Of a stretch of 64,000 nucleotides of DNA, positions 42,065-51,381 are shown piece after piece; position 1 is the first letter of the stretch; each line of letters begins with the position of its first letter. Below the pieces are notes generated by a model. The model saw only the letters and a program-made list of their open reading frames with translations. It was not told the origin of the DNA and did not search any database. The stretch is from contig NZ_SNZC01000004.1 in NCBI RefSeq assembly GCF_004363695.1, positions 167,746 to 231,745 of the forward strand. Direction: 5' to 3'. The translations under genes and the position numbers were made by a program. The DNA is from Flavobacterium cheniae (GTDB lineage Bacteria; Bacteroidota; Bacteroidia; Flavobacteriales; Flavobacteriaceae).

Positions 42065-43840
42065 ATGAAAACAAGATTACTATTATTTTTATTATGTGCA
42101 TTTTCTTTTGGGAATGCGCAAGTTGCTACATTCTCTGCGCCAAATTCTTATAATATTACTGCAAATTCGGCAACGATTAGCTTTCAAGTAACATCAAATA
42201 GTACAACAACACTTTATTCTCAATTGGCAACAGGTGATGCGGGTAATGTTGCTCTTGCACCACTTTCTGGAGCTGGAGGAAATGCTGCAGGAACTTGGGT
42301 TTCACCGAAAAACTTGACGGGATTAACGCCAAACACAACGTATTATTTTAGATATAGATGTGATAATGCTTCTGGAACATCTTTTTCTACAACAGGTTCA
42401 TTTACAACTTTAAGTGCTGCTCCAACAATTTCAGTTATATCTTATCCTGCAACTTACAACGGTGCAACAATTAATTATTGGCTAAATGCTAACGGATACG
42501 CAACAACATCATTGGTTAGATATGGTTTAACAAGTGGAAGTTTAACAAATCAAGCCACAGGTTCATCAACTTCTGGAACGGCAGCTGTAGCAAGTTTTGC
42601 TAACCTTTCAGGATTATCATCAAATACTACTTATTATTATCAAGTTGAAGCAACCAATTCTATCGGAACTTCAACAACTGCAATAGGAAGTTTCACTACA
42701 CCTCCTCAAACTCCGGGTATTTATAGTGTTGCTGTTTCATCAATAACAACAAATTCAGCTTCTATAAATTATTCGCTTTGGGACAAAGGTTTGGCTACTA
42801 CCTCAATTGTAAGATATGGTTTAACTAGCGGAAGTTTAACCAATCAAGTTACTGGTTTTTCGGTTTCAGGAGATGTCACAGTTCCTGGAAGTGCAAGTTT
42901 AACAGGCTTAAATCCAAGCACAACGTATTATTATCAAGTAGAAGCAACAAATTCCGCAGGAACTTCTACAAGTGCAATTGCAAGTTTTACAACGTTTTCA
43001 GTACCAGGACTTGTTGCAGAATATACTTTTAACAACACCTATAACAATGTAAATGGAAATAATCCTTTTGCTAGTATACCAGGAACAACATCTTTTGTTC
43101 TCGCTAGAAATGGATCAACAGTAGGTGCATTACAAGTTGTTGGTAATGGAAATAATGGTACTTTTTGTAACGCAATTGCACCTACAGGAGCAAGTCCTCG
43201 AACAATTTCTTTGTGGTATAAAACGCCTAACCATACCTCTCATAGTATATTTTCATATGGTACTGCAGTTCAATATAAAACATTTGGTGCCTATTTTGGC
43301 GCGTCGGGTAATATAATTTTACAAGGTTATGCTTATGATCATCCCTTTAGTAATGCAAATAATGCTATAAATACTTGGAGACATTTGGTAATAACTTTTG
43401 ATGGAACGAATACTAAGTTATACATGGATGGTACTTTTATACAAACAATTTCAACTCCTTTGTTAAATACAGGAACTGGGTCTAATTTCAGAATTGGTAA
43501 TACAGGACTTACTATGCAATTTGATGATTTAAAAATTTATAATTACGTATTAGAGCAAGCGGATATCACCAGTTTATACAATAACAACACTTTGACTTCA
43601 GAGAATTTTAATTTAAATAATTTAGAAGTAAAATTATATCCAAACCCAGTTCGAGATATTCTAAATATTGAAATCGAAAATGATATTCAATCGATAGAAA
43701 TCTACAATATTCAAGGGCAAAAAGTGCTTTCATCTAATCAAAAACAAATCAATGTTTCTGATTTAGCTACTGGAATGTATATGGTAAGAATTCAAGATAT
43801 CGATGACAATATTGCAACGAAGAAAATTGTAATTAAGTAG
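42065..43840 (+). CDS. T9SS-exported protein with Fn3-like repeats and a LamG-type domain
   Basis: 591 residues with signal peptide MKTRLLLFLLCAFSFGNAQ. Three Fn3-like repeats occupy about residues 20-315, each ending NTTYYFRYR or TTYYYQVEATNSxGTS. A concanavalin/LamG-like domain follows (LVAEYTFNNTYNNVNG to YNYVLEQADITSLYN). The C-terminal type A sorting domain is LEVKLYPNPVRDILNIEIEN ending TKKIVIK. It is probably secreted or surface-attached by the type IX system. The ligand is unknown. It diverges from the sensor kinase. Confidence 0.86.
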   Translation: MKTRLLLFLLCAFSFGNAQVATFSAPNSYNITANSATISFQVTSNSTTTLYSQLATGDAGNVALAPLSGAGGNAAGTWVSPKNLTGLTPNTTYYFRYRCDNASGTSFSTTGSFTTLSAAPTISVISYPATYNGATINYWLNANGYATTSLVRYGLTSGSLTNQATGSSTSGTAAVASFANLSGLSSNTTYYYQVEATNSIGTSTTAIGSFTTPPQTPGIYSVAVSSITTNSASINYSLWDKGLATTSIVRYGLTSGSLTNQVTGFSVSGDVTVPGSASLTGLNPSTTYYYQVEATNSAGTSTSAIASFTTFSVPGLVAEYTFNNTYNNVNGNNPFASIPGTTSFVLARNGSTVGALQVVGNGNNGTFCNAIAPTGASPRTISLWYKTPNHTSHSIFSYGTAVQYKTFGAYFGASGNIILQGYAYDHPFSNANNAINTWRHLVITFDGTNTKLYMDGTFIQTISTPLLNTGTGSNFRIGNTGLTMQFDDLKIYNYVLEQADITSLYNNNTLTSENFNLNNLEVKLYPNPVRDILNIEIENDIQSIEIYNIQGQKVLSSNQKQINVSDLATGMYMVRIQDIDDNIATKKIVIK

Positions 43841-43862
43841 TTAGTTTTTTTGTTTTAGATTC

Positions 43863-43923
43863 AGGCGTTGTCCAGTAAACAAAGGGTTTTGTAAAATAAA
43901 CCTCAATTTACTTGACAACGCCT
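43863..43923. repeat. Long inverted repeat upstream of queA
   Basis: 17-nt arms (aggcgttgtccagtaaa at 43863-43879 and its complement at 43907-43923) with one mismatch and a 27-nt loop. It may terminate the upstream gene, though no T-run follows. The right arm contains the -33 TTG of the queA promoter. Confidence 0.6.
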
Positions 43924-43943
43924 ATTTCATAATCGTATATTTG
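43912..43943 (+). promoter_or_regulatory. Promoter of queA
   Basis: TTG at 43912-43914, 21 nt, TATATTTG at 43936-43943. Full match to the consensus, 73 nt before the start codon. Confidence 0.7.
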
Positions 43944-43976
43944 CATACTAATTTTTTGTGTTTAATGAAAAACAAT

Positions 43977-44008
43977 TCTTAAACACTTAAACTTTTAAAC
44001 ACTTAAAC
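43977..44008 (+). repeat. Octamer tandem repeat in the queA leader
   Basis: Four 8-nt units: tcttaaac, acttaaac, ttttaaac, acttaaac, ending 8 nt before the queA ATG, within the ribosome-binding region. Confidence 0.7.
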
Positions 44009-44016
44009 AATTTCAA

Positions 44017-45066
44017 ATGAAATTATCTCATTTCAATTTCAATTTACCAAATGAATTATTAGCTGAGTTCCCAACGGAAAACCGTGACGAATCTCGTTTA
44101 ATGGTGGTTAACAGAAAAACCAATACTATCGAGCACAAATTATTTAAAGACGTTATCGATTATTTTGATGATGGCGATGTAATGGTGTTAAATAATACAA
44201 AAGTTTTTCCAGCACGTTTATACGGAAATAAAGAAAAAACAGGAGCTCGTATTGAAGTTTTCTTATTAAGAGAATTAAATGCAGAACAACGTTTATGGGA
44301 TGTTTTAGTAGATCCAGCACGTAAAATTCGTATTGGAAATAAATTATACTTTGGTGATGACGATTCGTTAGTTGCTGAAGTTATCGATAATACAACTTCT
44401 CGTGGAAGAACATTACGTTTCTTATACGATGGTTCTTATGAAGAATTCAGAGAAAAATTAGTAGAATTAGGAGAAACTCCAATTCCAAAATACATTGAAA
44501 GAGAAGTTACACCAGAAGATGCAGAACGTTACCAAACCATTTACGCAAAAGTAGAAGGAGCAGTAGCTGCACCAACAGCTGGTTTACACTTTTCTAAACA
44601 CTTATTAAAACGTTTAGAAATTAAAGGTGTTGATTTTGCTGAGGTTACATTACACGTAGGTTTAGGAACTTTCAATCCAGTTGAGGTAGAAGATTTGTCA
44701 AAACACAAAATGGATTCTGAAGAAATGATTATTTCTCAAGAAGCTTGTGATATTGTAAATAACGCAAAAGCTAAAAAGAAAAAAGTGTGTTGTGTAGGAA
44801 CTACCGCTATGAGAGCTATGGAAAGTTCAGTTTCTTCTCAAAGAACTTTAAATCCTTATACGGGTTGGACTAATAAGTTTATTTATCCACCTTACGATTT
44901 TAGTCTTGCAGATTGTATGATTACTAATTTCCATACACCAAAATCAACTTTATTAATGATGATTTCTGCTTTCTGTGGTCACGATTTAATGAAGAAAGCT
45001 TACGAAGAAGCAATTAAAGAGAAATATCGTTTTTACTCATACGGAGACGCGATGTTAATCATATAA
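44017..45066 (+). CDS. queA: S-adenosylmethionine:tRNA ribosyltransferase-isomerase
   Basis: 349 residues. It transfers the ribosyl part of SAM to preQ1-tRNA to give epoxyqueuosine. Motifs: [23 protein letters not shown] at the N-terminus, [41 protein letters not shown] and [16 protein letters not shown]. Length is normal. queE, for the earlier 7-deazaguanine step, lies 12.5 kb away in the same window. An intrinsic terminator follows. Confidence 0.97.
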   Translation: MKLSHFNFNLPNELLAEFPTENRDESRLMVVNRKTNTIEHKLFKDVIDYFDDGDVMVLNNTKVFPARLYGNKEKTGARIEVFLLRELNAEQRLWDVLVDPARKIRIGNKLYFGDDDSLVAEVIDNTTSRGRTLRFLYDGSYEEFREKLVELGETPIPKYIEREVTPEDAERYQTIYAKVEGAVAAPTAGLHFSKHLLKRLEIKGVDFAEVTLHVGLGTFNPVEVEDLSKHKMDSEEMIISQEACDIVNNAKAKKKKVCCVGTTAMRAMESSVSSQRTLNPYTGWTNKFIYPPYDFSLADCMITNFHTPKSTLLMMISAFCGHDLMKKAYEEAIKEKYRFYSYGDAMLII

Positions 45067-45070
45067 TTTT

Positions 45071-45098
45071 AAAATCCCAATCGAAAGGTTGGGATTTT
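45071..45098 (+). terminator. Intrinsic terminator of queA
   Basis: 10-bp arms aaaatcccaa / ttgggatttt, 8-nt loop with tcgaaa, T-run. Confidence 0.88.
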
Positions 45099-45150
45099 TA
45101 TTTTACTGTTCGTTCTAAATCTGAAATCCAATTTTTGTGTTTTTTATCAC

Positions 45151-45181
45151 TTTGACACTTTGTAACTTTTAACTACTTTTG
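45151..45181 (+). promoter_or_regulatory. Promoter of kynU
   Basis: TTTG at 45151-45154, 19 nt, TACTTTTG at 45174-45181. It lies within degenerate 8-nt repeats (atcacttt, gacacttt, gtaacttt) starting at 45146. Confidence 0.75.
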
Positions 45182-45201
45182 TTTTCCAAACAACCAAACA
45201 A

Positions 45202-46482
45202 ATGACTTTTCAAAATACACGCGAATTCGCACAAAGTTTAGATGCTCAAGATGAATTGAGAAAATATAGAGATGAATTTCATTTCCCGCATGTAAACGGA
45301 AAACAAGTAATTTACTTTACAGGAAATTCTCTAGGACTTCAGCCTAAAAGAACCAAAACTTACGTTGATGAGGTAATGAATGATTGGGCAAATTTAGCAG
45401 TAGAAGGGCATTTTTATTCTGATAAGCCTTGGTGGGATTACCAAGAACGTTTTGCGGTTCCTTTAAGTGAAATCGTGGGAGCAAAACCTTCTGAAGTTGG
45501 AGTTATGAATACTTTGACTGTAAATTTACATTTGTTAATGGTATCGTTTTACAATCCAACACCAAATAAATATAAAATCATTTGTGAAGAAAAAGCTTTT
45601 CCAAGTGACCAATATATGTTTCAAAGTCAAGTGAAATTTCATGGTTTTGATCCAAAAGATGCAATTGTTGAAATTAAGCGTAGAGAAGGTGAAGCGAATA
45701 TCCGTTTAGAAGATGTTTTGGCTAAAATTGAGGAAGTAGGAAGTGAATTGGCTTTAGTGTTAATTGGAGGTGTTAATTATTACACTGGTCAGGTGTTTGA
45801 TATGAAAACCATAACTGCAGCGGGGCAAAAACAAGGAGCTTATGTAGGATGGGATTTAGCGCACGCTGCAGGAAATATCAAATTAGAATTACACGATTGG
45901 AATGTAGACTTCGCCGCTTGGTGTAGTTATAAATATATGAATTCTGGGCCAGGAAATGCTTCGGGATTTTTTGTTCACGAAAAACATCATAATGATAAAG
46001 AATTAAAACGTTTTGCAGGTTGGTACGGACACAATAAAGAACGACGTTTTAAAATGGAACCTGATTTTGATCCTGTTCACGGAGCAGACGGATGGCAAAT
46101 TAGTAATTTACCTATTTTGTCTTTAGCACCTTATTTAGCTTCGGTTGAAATGTTTGCAGAAGTAGGAATGGATAAATTAATTGCAAAACGAAATTTAATT
46201 ACTTCTTATTTAGAATTTGTGCTACATGAAATCGACAAAGAATTAGAAGGCGCGGATTTTGAAATACTAACACCTGCTAATCAAGAAGAACGTGGTTGTC
46301 AATTATCTGTTTACCTTCACGGACAAGGACGAGAATTGTTTGAAAGATTAATGAAAAATGGAGTGATTACCGATTGGAGAGAACCAAACGTTATTCGTTT
46401 AGCGCCAGCACCATTCTATTGTTCTTTTGAAGATATGTACGAATTTGGACAAGTTTTAAAACAATCCATTTTGAGTAAATAG
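45202..46482 (+). CDS. kynU: Kynureninase
   Basis: 426-residue PLP enzyme cleaving kynurenine or 3-hydroxykynurenine to (3-hydroxy)anthranilate and alanine. Motifs: YFTGNSLGLQPK, MNTLTVNLHLLMVSFY, GWDLAHAAGN and the PLP lysine in CSYKYMNSGPGN, then FAGWYGHNKERRF and GWQISNLPI. With kmo at 53602 it supplies two consecutive steps of the kynurenine pathway, used for NAD synthesis or Trp catabolism. It stands alone with its own promoter. Confidence 0.95.
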   Translation: MTFQNTREFAQSLDAQDELRKYRDEFHFPHVNGKQVIYFTGNSLGLQPKRTKTYVDEVMNDWANLAVEGHFYSDKPWWDYQERFAVPLSEIVGAKPSEVGVMNTLTVNLHLLMVSFYNPTPNKYKIICEEKAFPSDQYMFQSQVKFHGFDPKDAIVEIKRREGEANIRLEDVLAKIEEVGSELALVLIGGVNYYTGQVFDMKTITAAGQKQGAYVGWDLAHAAGNIKLELHDWNVDFAAWCSYKYMNSGPGNASGFFVHEKHHNDKELKRFAGWYGHNKERRFKMEPDFDPVHGADGWQISNLPILSLAPYLASVEMFAEVGMDKLIAKRNLITSYLEFVLHEIDKELEGADFEILTPANQEERGCQLSVYLHGQGRELFERLMKNGVITDWREPNVIRLAPAPFYCSFEDMYEFGQVLKQSILSK

Positions 46483-46562
46483 TAAATTTTTAACATTTTT
46501 TTATGTTTTGTTATATTTTTTTGGTTTATTTGTAATAACCTAACTATCAAAACATTAAAATA

Positions 46563-48641
46563 ATGAAGAAAGCTTTACTTACGCTAGCCTTTTGTGTTAT
46601 CGGAACGGCTCAACTTTTGTTTGCTCAGGTATCTGAAAAAGAAGCTGTTGCAAGACAATGGATTAAATCCAATTTAAAAGAATTGAAAATCAATTCAGAT
46701 TCTGATATTAATTTGCGTTTTGTACGTAAAAGTATATCGGGTGAAACATTACGTTTTCAACAAATGGTTAATAATGTACCTGTTTTTGATACTGAAATTG
46801 TAGTGCATTTTAATCCTTCTGGAGAAATTTCTTTTTCAGATCATAACATTACGAAAGAAGTTATTCAAATCAATACAATACCTCAAATTTCAAAAGAAAG
46901 AGCTGTTGAATTAGCTGATAAAGAAATTGGCGTTTCTGGAATGGTAACTTTGCAAGAATCTAACTTGTTTGTTTATAATAAATTAGAAACGACAAAATTA
47001 GTTTACAGAACTGTTACTAGTTTTGAAGAAAAACCAGGAACTTGGGAAGTTATTATTGATGCAATAAATGGAGCCGTTTTAAGTGTTAAAGATATCGCAA
47101 TCTATTGTGGTTCTGAATGTACTACAACACATCAACACAATACTAGCACTTCTGGAACTACAAAATATTTTATGCCTAAAGAGGCAAATACCGCTTTAGC
47201 TTTTGAGACAGGAACCGCAATGGTATTCTTGTCAGATCCGCTTTCTGGAGCTGCAGTACCTTACGCAGGTAATTATGTAGATGGAAATGATGCTGATACA
47301 GCAGAATTAAATGCACAAAGAGCTTTGGTAAATCTTCCTCAAGTTGATAATACTGCTGGAACTTATTTATTAAAAAGTTCTTATGTTGAAATTAAAAATT
47401 TAGAAAACCCTAATAAAGGATTATTCACTCAAGCCAATCCAAACTTTTTATTTACAAGAAATCAAGACGGATTTGAAGCGGCAAATGTTTTTTATCACAC
47501 TGATAACAATTTAAGATACATCAACGTGACATTAGGAGTAAATTGTAGACCCTTAACAAACGGTGGAGTTCTATGGTATGACCCATCGGGTTTAAATGGT
47601 CAAGATAATTCGTATTATTCATCTGGACGTTTAGTTTTTGGTGAAGGTTGTGTGGATGATGCAGAAGATGGTGATGTAATTTGGCACGAATTAGGTCATG
47701 GTTTACATGATTGGATTACTGGAGGTTCATTGTCGCAAGTAAATGGATTGAGTGAAGGAAGTGGCGATTATTGGGCGCAATCTAACAGTCGTTCTTTGAA
47801 TGAATGGGCAACAACAGATGCTGCTTATCATTGGATGTTCAACTGGGATGGTCATAACGTTTGTTGGGGTGGAAGAACTACAAATTATACTCCAATATAC
47901 CCAGGAGGTTTAGTAAACCAAATTCATACCGATGGTCAAATTTGGGCAACGGTTAATATGAAAATTTGGGATGTATTAGGAAGAACAAAAACAGATACTG
48001 CTTTTTTAGAAGGATTAGGTTTAACTAATAGCTCAACAAATCAACAAAATGCAGCTATTGCTGTAAGACAAGCTGCAATTGATATGAACTACAGTTGTGC
48101 TGATGTTAAAGTGATGACTGAAAAATATACAGCAGCAGGTTATGTAATGCCGCCAATTGATTTAAGAATCAACTGTCCTGGTACACAAACCGTAACGGCT
48201 GATGGATTAGGAAATTATACTGTGCCTAGTTTTGCTAGTTTAGCAAATGCAATCAATTCAAATTGTGATGCTGTTGTAACTCAAAGTCCAGCGGCAGGAA
48301 CTGTTGTTGCTGTAGGAACACATGTTGTTACAATGACAGCTACAAGCGGAACTTCTGTAAATTGTAATTTCAATTTGGTGGTTCAAGCAAGTTTAGGAGT
48401 TGACGATGTTGTTAAAAACACATTCAGTATTTATCCAAATCCAGCTTCAACTTCTATTACAATCATTGGCGATAATTTCGAAAATGAAGAAATTGAAATT
48501 TATAATATGTTAGGACAAAGAGTAATAGGAAAAAGCCTTATCACCAATGAATCTACAGTTGATATTTCTAATTTAGCAAATGGCGTTTATATGGTTTATT
48601 TTATGAATGCAAAAGCATCTCATAAGTTTGTAAAACAATAA
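46563..48641 (+). CDS. T9SS-exported M36 (fungalysin-like) zinc metallopeptidase
   Basis: 692 residues with signal peptide ending near AQLLFAQ. An FTP/PepSY-type propeptide covers about residues 25-180. The catalytic domain has VIWHELGHGLHDW (HExxH with catalytic Glu) and GLSEGSGDYWAQ with the third ligand Glu. An HYR-like Ig domain follows (RINCPGTQTVTADGLGNYTVP ... TMTATSGTSVNCNFNLVV), then the type IX C-terminal domain FSIYPNPASTSITI. It is predicted to be a secreted protease activated by removal of the propeptide. Confidence 0.92.
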   Translation: MKKALLTLAFCVIGTAQLLFAQVSEKEAVARQWIKSNLKELKINSDSDINLRFVRKSISGETLRFQQMVNNVPVFDTEIVVHFNPSGEISFSDHNITKEVIQINTIPQISKERAVELADKEIGVSGMVTLQESNLFVYNKLETTKLVYRTVTSFEEKPGTWEVIIDAINGAVLSVKDIAIYCGSECTTTHQHNTSTSGTTKYFMPKEANTALAFETGTAMVFLSDPLSGAAVPYAGNYVDGNDADTAELNAQRALVNLPQVDNTAGTYLLKSSYVEIKNLENPNKGLFTQANPNFLFTRNQDGFEAANVFYHTDNNLRYINVTLGVNCRPLTNGGVLWYDPSGLNGQDNSYYSSGRLVFGEGCVDDAEDGDVIWHELGHGLHDWITGGSLSQVNGLSEGSGDYWAQSNSRSLNEWATTDAAYHWMFNWDGHNVCWGGRTTNYTPIYPGGLVNQIHTDGQIWATVNMKIWDVLGRTKTDTAFLEGLGLTNSSTNQQNAAIAVRQAAIDMNYSCADVKVMTEKYTAAGYVMPPIDLRINCPGTQTVTADGLGNYTVPSFASLANAINSNCDAVVTQSPAAGTVVAVGTHVVTMTATSGTSVNCNFNLVVQASLGVDDVVKNTFSIYPNPASTSITIIGDNFENEEIEIYNMLGQRVIGKSLITNESTVDISNLANGVYMVYFMNAKASHKFVKQ

Positions 48642-48660
48642 GAAATTTTAAATAAATAGT

Positions 48661-48690
48661 AAAAGCCGGACATCTTGTTCGGCTTTTTTT
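48661..48690 (+). terminator. Intrinsic terminator of the M36 peptidase gene
   Basis: Arms aaaagccg / cggctttt (48661-48668, 48680-48687), extended by T-run. TATCTTTG at 48702-48709 follows as the likely -7 element of the next gene. Confidence 0.85.
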
Positions 48691-48736
48691 GTTAAATAAA
48701 CTATCTTTGTATAGAATAACAGTATTACAAGAAATC

Positions 48737-49813
48737 ATGACTAAAGAACAAATTTTAGAAAATTTTGATCCATCCCAACCAGGGTTAGCCGATGCTACTA
48801 TTTTTGGTTTGCCATTTTCGGCAGAGCAAAGTGAAATCATTGTAATTCCAGTGCCTTGGGAAGTTACGGTGAGTTATGGTTCTGGAGCTTCAAAAGGTCC
48901 AGATGCGGTTTTAGATGCTTCTTTTCAAGTAGATTTAAATCACCAAGAATTTCCTGAATTATGGAAATTAGGTATTTATTTAGATAAAGCCCCAAAAGAG
49001 TTAAAAAAGAAATCAAAAAAATATAAGAAACAAGCTGCTCCAATCATCAAAGCATTGGAAAGCGGAATGATTCTAGATCACCATCCATCTTTGACTAAAG
49101 ATTTAGAAGAGATCAATTATGCGTGTTCTGATATGGTGGAAGCCGTTCGTGAGCAAACGCTTAATTGGATGAATAAAGGTAAAAAAGTAGTGCTTTTAGG
49201 TGGAGATCATTCTACGCCATTAGGCTATTACCAAGCCTTAGCAACCAAATACGAGAACTTCGGAATATTGCATTTAGATGCGCACATGGATTTACGTATC
49301 GCTTATGAAGGATTCACGTATTCGCACGCTTCTATCATGTATAATGCGCTACAAATTCCGCAAATTTCTAAAATTGTACAAGTAGGAATTCGCGATTTCT
49401 GTGAGCAAGAAGTGGAAGTAGCTTTAAGCGATAGAGTTTTAGTTCACACTGATAGCGATTTAAAACAAGAAGCTTTCGAAGGCAAAACATGGCAACAACA
49501 ATGCGATCAAATAATCGCTTCGTTACCAGAAAAAGTTTGTATTTCTTTCGATATTGATGGCATGTATCCTTGGTATTGTCCAAATACAGGAACTCCGGTT
49601 CCGGGTGGATTTTCATTTGAGCAAGCCGCTTATTTGTTCAATCGTTTAGCAGCAACTAATAAAGAAATCATCGGATTTGATTTAGTAGAAGTGGCTCCAG
49701 GTGATGACGATTGGGATGGAAACGTAGGAGCAAGAATGTTGTTCCACATGTGTGGTGTTTTTGCAAAATCTCAAAAGATGAATGTAGGTAATAAGATTAA
49801 ATTTAATAAATAA
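48737..49813 (+). CDS. Agmatinase / arginase family ureohydrolase
   Basis: 358 residues from the ATG at 48737; the longer frame from 48689 would begin inside the terminator. The dinuclear Mn ligands are in LLGGDHSTPLGY, LHLDAHMDLR and CISFDIDGMYPWYCP, with VEVAPGDDDWDGNVGARM near the end. The family includes agmatinase, arginase and formimidoylglutamase. The long (about 70-residue) N-terminal extension resembles the agmatinase-family proteins of flavobacteria, but the substrate is uncertain. It is monocistronic, with a TATCTTTG promoter element and a terminator. Confidence 0.85.
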   Translation: MTKEQILENFDPSQPGLADATIFGLPFSAEQSEIIVIPVPWEVTVSYGSGASKGPDAVLDASFQVDLNHQEFPELWKLGIYLDKAPKELKKKSKKYKKQAAPIIKALESGMILDHHPSLTKDLEEINYACSDMVEAVREQTLNWMNKGKKVVLLGGDHSTPLGYYQALATKYENFGILHLDAHMDLRIAYEGFTYSHASIMYNALQIPQISKIVQVGIRDFCEQEVEVALSDRVLVHTDSDLKQEAFEGKTWQQQCDQIIASLPEKVCISFDIDGMYPWYCPNTGTPVPGGFSFEQAAYLFNRLAATNKEIIGFDLVEVAPGDDDWDGNVGARMLFHMCGVFAKSQKMNVGNKIKFNK

Positions 49814-49819
49814 AATTCA

Positions 49820-49850
49820 AAACCGAAGTTTCAAAAGCTTCGGTTTTTTT
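49820..49850. terminator. Bidirectional intrinsic terminator
   Basis: 9-bp arms aaaccgaag / cttcggttt, 9-nt loop, T-run. It lies between the ureohydrolase and the convergent photolyase-like gene. Confidence 0.85.
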
Positions 49851-51381
49851 ATAAAGTTTCTATTTTTTCTAAAATCGAAATCGCTTTTTCTTTCGTAGCA
49901 GCTAATTCTTCTGGTTTCATTTTTCTTAGTAAGGCTAACATCATGCTCATTCTTTGATTATTGGCAAAATGTTGCTTTTTCTCATCTAAAAAATGCCAAT
50001 ACAAACTATTAAAGGGACATGCTTTTTCGCCCAATTTCTCTTTTACTTTGTAATGACAACTGCCACAATAATTGCTCATTTTATTAATGTAACTTCCTGA
50101 AGAAACATAAGGTTTAGTCGCCACAATTCCGCCATCCGCATATTGACTCATGCCACGTGTATTCGGCATTTCTACCCATTCAATGGCATCGATGTAAACG
50201 CCCAAATACCAGGCATCAACTTCATCAGGATGCAATTGTGCTAACAAGGAAAAATTTCCAATGACCATCAATCGCTGAATGTGATGCGCGTAAGCTTCCG
50301 ATAAACTTTGAGAAATCGAATGTTGCATGCATTTCATCTTGGTTTTTCCGGTCCAAAAGAAATCTGGTAGCGGATTGTAGTTTTCTAATGCGTTCATTTG
50401 GGCATAATTGGGCATTTCTTTCCAATAAATTCCTCTGACATATTCACGCCAACCAATAATTTGTCGCACAAAACCTTCTACTTGTGCCAATTCAATCGTT
50501 TCTTGATTTTGATAATAATATGAAATCACAGCATCCACAACTTCTTTTGGACGAATCATTTTTGAATTCATCGCAAAAGACAGACGCGAATGAAATAGGA
50601 ATTTATGTCCAGAAAATAAGGAATCTTGATACGTTCCAAAATGCGCCAACAAATGCACACAGAAATAATCAATCAATTGCAAACTTTCGTTTCTTGAAGT
50701 CGGCCAATTGAAATTTTCAGTATCAATACTTCCAAAAGTGGTAATGTTTTGACTTTCAATTTCGGTAATAATTTCACTCACATTTTTATGAAATTCCAAA
50801 GGAAACGGAATCGGAACTTCATTTTTATATTGATTACGATTGTTATGGTCAAAGTTCCATTTTCCGTCTAACGGTTGATCACCAACCATTAAAATATGAT
50901 GTTTTTTGCGCATCATGCGATAGAAACTTTCCATCAAAAGTTGCTTTTTCCCTTTGAAAAAATCCGCCAATTCATTTCTAGATGTATAAAAATGTTCGGA
51001 ATCAACAGCTTTTGTTGGAATAGAAAGTTTTTCACAAATGGATTTCAATTGTTTATCCAAGCGATGTTCATCAGGAAATTGGTATTCAAATTGCTCGATT
51101 TTGTTATTCTCCACCAAATCCAAAATCAATTGTTCTAAATTATGAGGATTATTTGCATCCGAAATTTTATAATAAGCAACTTGATGACCTTGTTTTGTCA
51201 ATTCCTCCGTAAAATTTCGCATCGAAAGAAAAAAAGCTACCACTTTTTGAATGTGATGTTTCACATAATCCGTTTCCTGACGCATTTCTGCCATCACATA
51301 CATCACATTCGGATTGACTTCATCAAACCAAGAATGTTCCGAATTGAGTTGGTCGCCCAAAAGTAATCGAAGTGTTTTCAT
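49849..51381 (-). CDS. FeS-containing cryptochrome/photolyase-like protein (PhrB / FeS-BCP type)
   Basis: 510 residues. The N-terminus MKTLRLLLGDQLNSEHSWF is that of deoxyribodipyrimidine photolyase-related proteins, a clade including (6-4) photolyase PhrB. Four cysteines in the cluster-binding pattern are present: one in MKCMQHS, then NYCGSC and KACPFN, with the 3- and 13-residue spacings seen in PhrB. RQIIGWREYVRGIYW and NTRGMSQYADGGIVATKPY are in the FAD domain. It abuts the DASH gene with no intergenic base. (6-4) repair or light sensing are both possible. Confidence 0.9.
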   Translation of the reverse strand: MKTLRLLLGDQLNSEHSWFDEVNPNVMYVMAEMRQETDYVKHHIQKVVAFFLSMRNFTEELTKQGHQVAYYKISDANNPHNLEQLILDLVENNKIEQFEYQFPDEHRLDKQLKSICEKLSIPTKAVDSEHFYTSRNELADFFKGKKQLLMESFYRMMRKKHHILMVGDQPLDGKWNFDHNNRNQYKNEVPIPFPLEFHKNVSEIITEIESQNITTFGSIDTENFNWPTSRNESLQLIDYFCVHLLAHFGTYQDSLFSGHKFLFHSRLSFAMNSKMIRPKEVVDAVISYYYQNQETIELAQVEGFVRQIIGWREYVRGIYWKEMPNYAQMNALENYNPLPDFFWTGKTKMKCMQHSISQSLSEAYAHHIQRLMVIGNFSLLAQLHPDEVDAWYLGVYIDAIEWVEMPNTRGMSQYADGGIVATKPYVSSGSYINKMSNYCGSCHYKVKEKLGEKACPFNSLYWHFLDEKKQHFANNQRMSMMLALLRKMKPEELAATKEKAISILEKIETL

